In this document: positions 56,501 to 64,000 of the stretch, piece by piece
How positions within the stretch are numbered: the stretch's first letter is position 1
How the letters are laid out: each line of letters starts with the position of its first letter
NCBI GenBank assembly: GCA_003117195.1
Contig: BDSI01000142.1
Location: 62,001-126,000 of the forward strand
Direction of reading: 5' to 3'
DNA from: Eudorina sp. 2006-703-Eu-15
Lineage: Eukaryota; Chlorophyta; Chlorophyceae; Chlamydomonadales; Volvocaceae
Length of the DNA stretch: 64,000 bases
Made by a program: the position numbers and the translations under genes
Notes under the pieces: generated by a model
What the model was told of the DNA's origin: nothing
The model's database searches: none
Seen by the model: the letters and a program-made list of their open reading frames with translations, nothing else

Positions 56501-59500
56501 GGGTCCTATCTACCTACCTGTGTTTACACCACTGTCGTCCTCTCCCACAACTTACACAACTTCGACCGTCGCGCAAGCAGCCATCCAGCCGATCTCGCGC
56601 GGCTCCAAACCCTCGCTTGAAATATTGACCAGCACTGGATCGATCGTTGCACACCGCTGCTGATGACAAGCTGCACATGGAACGTACGCCCGCTCACTCA
56701 TCCATCCCCGTACGTGGTTTGGTGCGCCCGCACGTGGGTCCTACCTGTGATCGAGTGCTGATGAGTTCTCCCCATGCATGCTTCTGTGCTTGAGTATATA
56801 TCTCGATGATGAATGGTATCGACAAGCCAGATCCGCCGCGCCCGCCCGCGCCCGCTCGCTCATCCATCCATGCCCCGCTGTGCCATACATGTCTGCTCCC
56901 ATCGGTTCATCACCCAACCGTGTATCTCAGTTGAACTGCCCCGTGCCATGTCTGCTCCATCCCATGGGTTCACCCACCCGTGTATGTGTCGCACGCAGTT
57001 GAACTGCCTCAGCGGCTACGGGAAGTGCTACCCCGCCGCTCAGCTCTATCCCGAGATACGGGAGGTCATGTTCGCGCGGTCTGACCCGTCGGGCATGCAC
57101 ATCGCGACGGATGACGCCGGCGTGCAGGTCATCTACTCGGTGAACCTGGTCGAGGTCCAGCAGTACTTCAGCTCGGAGACGGTGTGCAGGTAATAAAGCG
57201 AGCGATTGCGCGACGTATCGATGAACCCGAGGGGAAACTCCAGCGAACTGTCCGTCCGGGATGCGCGATGCGGCCCTTACATTCCTAAAACCCTAAATAA
57301 AACACGCTAACTTATTATACCGGACACATGCAGTCGCTCCGTCCGTCCTTTGATGTTCCACATACATTTGCTGAACCCATACGTGCATCCCTGTTGCTCG
57401 GGATGAATGAACGAAGGACTGCACTCGATCTGGGTCTTCAATGGGAGCTGGTGCAGATGGAAGACGTGCTTGCGCTTGGTACGGCGCTGGACATCAGAGC
57501 AAAGGCGTACGACAGCCTCACCGGAGGTACGTAGGCGCGCCGTGCGATTGCTCGATCAACTGACACAAACAACGCCGTGAACGGTGTGAACAATGGAAGT
57601 AGTGTCATACGTGCCATTGATTCGAAATTCATTTGAAACCCAAGCTTCAAATTATCAAGCTGGCAAGAGTATATATATGTACAGCTTCTCAGCTTTTGAC
57701 CTCGAGTGGTATCACAGCGCACATGCATGGTGCGCACGCACGGACCGGACGCCGCACTTTCTCCAATTAACAAATAAACGCATACGTACACATATATATG
57801 TATGTATATATATGTATATAATGTATATATATAATATGTATATATATATGTATATATATGTATATATGTAATGCAATGCATGCTCCTCGCAGGCAACGCA
57901 GCGTCCTTCTGGCTCAAAGCCCCCACGGAGCGCACCGCGCCCAACCCCACGAGCGCCTGCCGGAAGGCCACCTACGGCGAGCCGCAGCGCGTCCTGCTGC
58001 CGAACCGCACCAGCGACCGATTCGCCACCAAGGTGTTCCTGAACGCGGACTGCAGCAACGACAAGGCGCTGGTCGTGTGCAAGGCCGCCATGCCCATGTC
58101 GCTCCGTGAGACCGGCTGGCTCCGGCGGTCGCAGACGCGCAGCGCGCCGCCGCCGCCGCCGCCCCGCGCTCCGAAGCCGCCGCCCGCAGCGCCGCTGCCG
58201 CCCCCTCCACGGGCGCCGCCGTCCGTCCCGGAGGGGAGCCCCTCCGCGCCGCCGCAGCCCCTCCCTGAACCCCCGCTGGCGAAGCGGAAACGGCGGCCGC
58301 CAGCAGCAGCCGCGACCTCGCCGCCCCTGGGCTTCTTTGGTGGTGGTGGTGGTGGCTGGGCTGCCGGGGCGCCTCGGCCGCCGCCGCCTCCCCCTGCCAA
58401 AGGCCCGACAGCATCGACCGTTCCGTGGAGGCTGGGGAAGCTCTGGAGACCAGGTAGCTTGCGGCACGCACCGACCACCCTTGGAGGTCTATCTGGCGAT
58501 GATCGCGACACCAGATCTGATGATGATCACGACACCAGATGTGCTGATGCATGTGCGCGAGAGATGTAATGAGATAAGTAACCCACCCTACGGTACCTGT
58601 GTGCTCACGCCATCTACGCCGTCCACAGGACGACATTTGCTGATCCTGTCAACCAGACCGATGGGCGGGGCGCCGCTCGTCGGGTCCTGTTTCTCCAGCA
58701 CCCTGTCCAAGCTGCTGCCCGACGCGCCGCCGGACCCTCCGTCCCCGCCGCTCTCCAACGCGTCCGCCACCACCATCCCAGACGACCGCCTGCTAACCGT
58801 CCTACCCCAGCGCATCATCGACATCCACCGTCCCATCATCCGCATCGCGATCAGCATGGCCGTCACCCTCGCCACCAACAGCACCAACGACGCCACGGAG
58901 CAAGTGGCGGGCCTGCAGCTGACGTTCGGACCCTGGCAATCCTTACCACCGCCTCCACCAGGCCAACCCAACGCCCCGCCGTCGCCTCCGCTCACCCCCT
59001 CGGAACCGTCGCCTCCGCTCATCCCCTCGGAACCTTCGCCGGACGCGGCCTCACCAATTCCCCCAAGTCCACGTTCGCCGCCAATCCCACGTCCGCGACC
59101 TCCGCCAAAGCCCAGACCGTCCCCTCCCGCACCGCGGAGACCGCCGCCGCCTCGCCCCCGCCGCCCGCCTCCACCCCTGCTGCACCGCCCGCCGCCTCCC
59201 AGATCCATCTCGTCGCCCTCTCGCTACCCCACACCCCGTGCGTCTCCTCCTCATCGGGCGCCGCCGCCGCCATCTCGATCCGGCAGGCCGCCTCCCCCGC
59301 TGCCGCCATCTCGATCCGGCAGGCCGCCTCCCCAGCTGCCGCCGCCGCTGCGACGCGCGCCACCGCCGCGTGCAGCTGTGCGGGGACTGCGGGTGGCAGT
59401 AGTGGGGCCATTATTGCCTCCAGGGCGCTTAAGGCGGATGGCGCGAGAGATACCGGGCGCAGGCGGCCCCGCCGGCTCCGAGCATGGCTTTGCATCGCCC

Positions 59501-60071
59501 TATGCGAGCCGTGGACGGCAGCTGCAACAGCTGGACAACAGCAGCAGCGGTGGTTATGGTGATTCCGGTGGCGATGACTACAACGGGGCAGCGGGGGGCA
59601 GCGGGGGCGTCCCGGGAGCGCCTCCCGGTTCAGCCCCACCCGGCAGCGCCTTGGGAGGCGGCGGCGGCAGCACGGATGCGGATGCGGAGGCGGTGGTTAC
59701 CATTGGGAGTGTGAGCTCTGGTGGTTGGTACAGTTGGGACTTGACCGACGGTGAGGTGGTGACAGCTGTCACTGGCTGTGAGGGCGGCTACATCGAACGG
59801 ATCGCTTTCCACACCAACCTGAATCGTCTGCTGTCGCCGCCCCTGTCACACCACACTGTGTGCTCGGAAGCCACATCCTCCTATCCGAAGGAGTGGGGAG
59901 CCTACCTCGTGGGTGTAATGGTGGGTGCCTCTGCCGGTCGTTGGTCATGCACTTGATGATGATCACGGGCGGCGGGGTCCGTCCTCTTCGCGTGATGGGA
60001 TGCAAGATGAGTACCAATCCATTATCGGCACTTGGATGAGGTTGGGGAACATGTGTACATTGCATATGCGT

Positions 60072-60152
<81 letters not shown>

Positions 60153-63100
60153 CGTTACATATCTGCCGGGCCGACACTGGCCGGGGGCGCTAACCCGCCC
60201 CATACGGGAGACCGCCGAAGCACTCTCCCCCGGATTCGGGGGAGAGGGGCGTAAGGGGCCTCTGTCCCCTCGCTCTCAACCAAGGGCGCGTGCCCGATCC
60301 CCGAGGATCGGTGACCGCTGTGCCCCCTCAAGGGAGTGGGCGAAGGCCCATCCCGGGCGGTCTGCGCCTCGCAGTCCGCTGTTCAACCTCCTCAAGTCCT
60401 TGCAGCACCCAGGGCGCGTTCCTCAGCAATTCGGCGGCGCGCCCCTGCCCGGTGCGGTAAAACTAGCCTGGTCCCGCGTCCCAACCTAATCGTACTAGCT
60501 AAAGTTGCACCATTCGGCAGGCCTGCCCGCCCAGCTGAGTCAGAGCGACGTCGCACACGTCAGGCCTTGCTGGGTCCGGGTATGCAGTCGGGCGCTCCAT
60601 GCATGATGGGGCTATGGTTTGCACAAGGCAGCACATCACCACGTAAGCTTCCCTGTCGTACACCCCTTCCCGTCGCGAGCGGCCCTCGCCTACAAGTCCC
60701 GCTGCCAACTCCCACTGGTCGGGCCCGATCCTCCTCGGGCACCCACGATCCCCATCGTGCCCGGAAGTGGGCTTCCCTTGTCCCAATCCCTACACCCTAG
60801 AGCCTCGCGCTGCTATCTATCCATCAAGAGTCGACGTCTACTGGCTGCACGCAGCGGATCCGGCCGTCCACCACCGATAGGATTGGGTGGTCCGGTCCCA
60901 CCCCCTCCCATCCCCGTCGCGGTCGGCCCAGTTCTGCAAAACTGGCGACCCGCTGCCAGAACTCCATGACTGCGCGCGCCTTAGCTACATCTACCGGCGA
61001 CGGGGCAGCCGGCGCCCCCGGCAAGGGGTGTGCGCCCCCGCCGTTGGGGGTCGCTGCACGTAGCCCAACCCTCGCCCGCTCCATGGCCGTCAGCGCCGCT
61101 AGGGCAATGATATCCCAAACCCCTTGTTGCACCCCCTGCGGCGGCTCAGCCAGCCACACATTGGCTCGGGTGACGGGGCCCTGAACGTGTGCCCCGATCT
61201 GCTGTATCACTGCCTGAGCGACCGGGCATGCCCAGAAATGGTGTGCCCGTGGTGAACACGGGTGGGGCCCCGCGCCACCGTACCCGCCGCACCCACACGC
61301 CTCGGGGTGTGTGTGTGTGCTTCCCGTGTTGCTCTCCTACATGCCATCGCCCGTGTTGCTCTCCTACATGCCATCGCCACCGACTGACTTCCCGTGTTGC
61401 TTTCCTGCAAGTCATCGCCACCGACTGACTCCCCGTGTTGCTTTCCTGCCAACAGGCTTACTCAAGCTATTATCTGGACGCAGTCCAGTTCATTTGGGGA
61501 CTGCCTGAAGAGTATGCTCCGTCGCCGCCACCACCACCTCGCCCAAAGCCTGCTCCACGACCTCCAGCCTCCTCACCCAGCCCGCCGCCTTCCTCCGGAG
61601 CCCCGGCTGGCGTCGGAACGCCGCCGCGGCCGCCGCCGCCTCCAACTTCGTTGCTGTCGCCAGCGACGGCGAAGCCGCCATCGCCGCCGCCGCGGCCGCC
61701 GCCGCCGCCGCCGCCGCCTGCTGGGGACAACACCACGATCGCATTTGAAACCTCCTTGCCGCAGGCGCCCGCGCAAACGCCGCCACCTCAACAGCTGGTG
61801 GCGCCGCAGCCAGCGGATTCAACTTTGACAGCAACCACACAGAGTGGGGAGGCCACCGCTGGCGGCAAGACGCCGGTGTCCACGGGGACCCTGGCCCTCA
61901 CCGCGCTCGGCGGGGCGTTGGGCGGCATTGTGTTGGTGGCGCTAGGGTTCTGCCTGGTGCTCGTGGTACGGCGCCGCCGTGAGAAGGCAAAGGTTGAGGT
62001 GGTGGCCACCAAGGACGCCGCCGACGCCGGCGGCAAGGCCGCCACGGCCGCTGACACGGACAGCGGGCGCTGGGAGGACTGCGGCAGCAGCACGCTGACG
62101 CCGCCGTACAGCAGTACGAAGGCGTCGGAGAGTCCCGCCGTCACCGTCTCGGGGGGCAGGAGTACGGGTGCGATGATGATGAGCCCGGCGGCGGAGGCGA
62201 TTCCGTCGTCGGCGTCGCTGCACAAGGCGCCGCCGGAGATCGGGCTGCTGCTGGAGGTTGTGCCGGAGACTCCAGGGGCGGACCCGCGGGACGCGCGGGA
62301 TGCGCGGCGGGCAGCGGGCAGCGTGGTGCGGGTGGCGGACCCGGGACAGCAGGATGGGCTGTCTCCGGGGGAAGGTGGGTTAAATTGAAAAAACAAATAA
62401 ACTCGTAGAACGAACCCGGGCACACCCAGCACAACTCAGTATACTTAGTGGTGGGGTACCTGCATAGCAATGGTAGTATAGAGACCGCGCGCGGGCGCGT
62501 GGCGGCGCGGCCGCGCTGCCGCCGTGCAGCGGTGGGTGCATGCGGTTCATTCGCTGCATGTTTAGCCAGGTGCACAATGTGGGTGCGTGTGCGGAACTCG
62601 GCCGCCAGCAGCTGTCGTTTTATAGTTGTTGTTTGCATCCCCTCGTCAGGCATGCATGGCCAGCAAGCAGTCACGAGTCAGTGGAACTACTGCGTGGTAG
62701 CACTGAGCGATAAATCGGCGTGAAGCACGTGCCATGTATGTGCAGGTCCGAAAAAATAAATACGTAAACCCCGTTCGCTCGCCGGTACCTGCAAAGCATC
62801 GGAATGGAGCCCTTGCAGGCAGCAGCGAGCATGACAGCCTCGCTTGCTAGCCGCCAGCGGCGAAAGAGGGTTTGCCAGCCCGAACTGGGAATCGAATTCA
62901 TTCCAGAACGGGGACCCGATTCCACTCGCTCGCTCAAGAATCAACGAACCACCCTAGCTACCGGCGCAATCCAGCCACCCAGCCACCCGCCCAGCCAAAG
63001 GCCCGATCCGACTAATCCGCCCGCCTGCGTGTGTATGTGTCTGCCTGCCCGCCTGGCCGTCGCCGGCACCCTGCCTCAGGTCTGTGTATGGAGGTGGTAC

Positions 63101-64000
63101 CGCCTCCTCGGGGCCTTTCTGGGTCCCGAACGGAAGCTGCCGCAGCAGAAGGAGCAGGGTGGCAGAGACTGGAGACGCCCGTCCTGGGGGTCAACCTCAT
63201 TGTGGACTGGGACTCGTTCCTGGGGAAAGGTACGGATGGCGGGCGGATTAGTCGATGGCGGGCGCGCGGACACCGGCGGATTATTTGATGGCTGGATTAG
63301 CTGGATGGGGTGCGGACACAGGAGGATTAGTTAGATTAGTCGCGCGATGGCCGGCTGCCGGCACGCCATCCGTACGAATTGCACTAATTTCACGGATCGC
63401 TGCATGTATGCAAGCCTAGCTAGCTTACCAGCCACAGATCACCAAGCCCGATGTATCCTGAGCGTGTTTGAGCACGTTTCATCATATGTTTTGGTCCGCG
63501 TGCTTTCTCGTCAACCTAAATAATGCGTTGAGGCGCGCTGGAAAAGCTGGCGCACCAACTGAATAATCGTCTGTAATTTTGGAGGCCGTGTATACTCAGA
63601 GTCATGACTGTGTATCACACGGCCGTGTATGCAAGAATACCCGGATAGGCTATTATCCGAGGGTGTAGACACGGTCGAATATATCCGGTGCGTGTTGACA
63701 CTAGGATATATCCCATCGTGTCAACATGGCCTGGATATACACTACTGGCCGTGTTAACATGGCCTGGATATACACTGGCCGTGTTAACATGGCCTGGATA
63801 TACACTAGATGTGTTAACATGACCCGCCACCCGAAGCGAAGCCATCACAGGAAGCGCACAAGCAACGCAACTGAATGCAATAGCTCGCGATGCGCGGCAT
63901 ACTACACATCTAGGAGCCATGCACATAACGCGGATTCGTCCTTCCTGCTACCTCCAACTACCGCATGTCCGTCGTTCATGTCGCCACGTTAACAGCTGTC
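50541..64000 (+). CDS. RLK2: tandem paralogue of RLK1 (kinase domain continues beyond window)
   Basis: Visible exons: 50541-50652, 50846-51036, 51737-51976, 52370-52581, 53152-53300, 53893-53954, 54958-55058, 55419-55530, 55978-56271, 56999-57189, 57417-57526, 57893-58453, 58629-59920, 61456-62374, 63080-63229. All frames and phases are intact. Lengths equal RLK1 for 13 of 15; exon 14 is 45 nt shorter (Pro-rich stalk) and exon 15 is 12 nt longer before VDWDSFLGK. Signal peptide, CTLD, both jacalin-like domains, Cys-rich region and TM are all present. 63230-64000 is intron 15; by homology with 37276 the next exon starts just past the right edge, so an active kinase cannot be confirmed. Some residues differ in the ectodomain (for example CSNDK versus CSGDQQ), so ligand preference may differ. 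Confidence 0.85.
51541..51692 (+). repeat. (CTGATGCCG)-type imperfect repeat, RLK2 intron 2
   Basis: Alternating ctgatgccgctg and ctactgatactg units over 150 bp. A much shorter version is at 25165-25205 in RLK1. Confidence 0.75.
52727..52845 (+). repeat. 21-bp tandem repeat, RLK2 intron 4
   Basis: Five to six units of gttaccctggtgcacgtcc, expanded relative to RLK1. Confidence 0.8.
53308..53450 (+). repeat. (TGCTG)n-(TGCCG)n pentanucleotide repeat, RLK2 intron 5
   Basis: Starts eight bases after the exon 5 donor and switches from gtgct to gtgcc units near 53365. RLK1 has only two or three units at 26702-26730. Confidence 0.95.
54541..54622 (+). mobile_element. Solo-LTR-like element, copy 3 (RLK2 intron 6)
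   Basis: TGTAACGC...GTGTTACA, 82 bp, same orientation as the 38637 copy. Flanks CGCTC/CGCTG are an imperfect 5-bp duplication. No counterpart is at the same site in RLK1. Confidence 0.55.
57783..57872 (+). repeat. (TATG/TA)n tract immediately before RLK2 exon 12
   Basis: Alternating tatatatg/tatgtata units end 20 bp before the acceptor. The equivalent RLK1 intron has no such tract. Confidence 0.9.
60074..60148 (+). repeat. (GT)37 microsatellite, RLK2 intron 13
   Basis: Orthologous to 34251-34332 and next to retroelement insert B. Confidence 0.95.
60150..61310 (-). mobile_element. L1-type LINE 3' fragment (insert B), RLK2 intron 13
   Basis: On the minus strand the element reads HHFWACPVAQAVIQQIGAHV...VWLAEPPQGVQQGVWDIIALAALTAMERAR (quoted in pieces; 60824-61290). 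This is the C-terminal Zn-knuckle-like and tail region of algal L1-like elements. Then comes untranslated 3' sequence, the ggattcggggg hairpin (60220-60250) and a (CA)n end at 60074-60148. The body differs from insert A in RLK1. Confidence 0.6.
63718..63822 (+). repeat. 30-bp tandem repeat (aacatggcctggatatacac), RLK2 intron 15
   Basis: Three full units and one partial; related degenerate sequence starts near 63595. Not in RLK1 intron 15. Confidence 0.85.

Overview
This window is nuclear DNA from a eukaryote. It is GC-rich, intron-dense and full of microsatellites. It encodes long Ser/Pro-rich (hydroxyproline-rich-glycoprotein-type) extracellular tracts and a TKL-type protein kinase, and it carries remnants of non-LTR retrotransposons and an interstitial TTTAGGG-type telomeric motif. 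Together these point to a green alga, most likely chlorophycean/volvocine. The species is an inference and I cannot name it. I see no rRNA, no CRISPR and no bacterial operon. Gene models were built by hand from splice sites whose phases agree between exons and between two diverged copies of the locus.

Layout. (1) Minus strand, <1-18162: gene PH1 (working name), 16 visible exons and over 3,000 codons, whose 3' end lies off the left edge. It encodes a signal-like hydrophobic stretch followed by three repeats of a globular module (exon lengths 120-226-145-131 nt each time). Each module is followed by a Cys-rich MopE-like/DUF4215-like segment and a Pro-rich tract of very different length. (2) 18163-24026: head-to-head intergenic region with retrotransposon fragments and a long (CA)n. 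(3) Plus strand, 24027-42975: gene RLK1 (working name), 23 exons and 1,984 codons plus stop. The predicted protein has a signal peptide, a C-type-lectin-like domain, a jacalin-like domain, a Cys-rich region, Pro-rich spacers, a second jacalin-like domain, one transmembrane helix and a complete TKL-type kinase with all catalytic motifs. (4) 43064 onward: a second, diverged tandem copy of the unit. Its PH partner (PH2, 43858-46882, minus) is a truncated, stop- and frameshift-bearing pseudogene. Its receptor kinase (RLK2, 50541 to beyond the right edge, plus) keeps every visible reading frame, and 13 of its 15 visible exons have exactly the same length as in RLK1.

How it fits together. The RLK pair looks like transmembrane lectin receptor kinases. 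Two kinds of carbohydrate-recognition fold sit outside the cell on Pro-rich stalks and signal through a cytoplasmic Raf/TKL-like kinase. PH1 looks like a giant secreted or wall matrix protein. The PH-RLK head-to-head arrangement was duplicated as a ~35 kb block, so the two may be co-regulated. A ligand or matrix partnership is only a hypothesis. Copy-specific insertions (LINE fragments with target-site duplications, 81-bp solo-LTR-like elements, a hAT-type MITE) and copy-specific microsatellite expansions show activity after the duplication.
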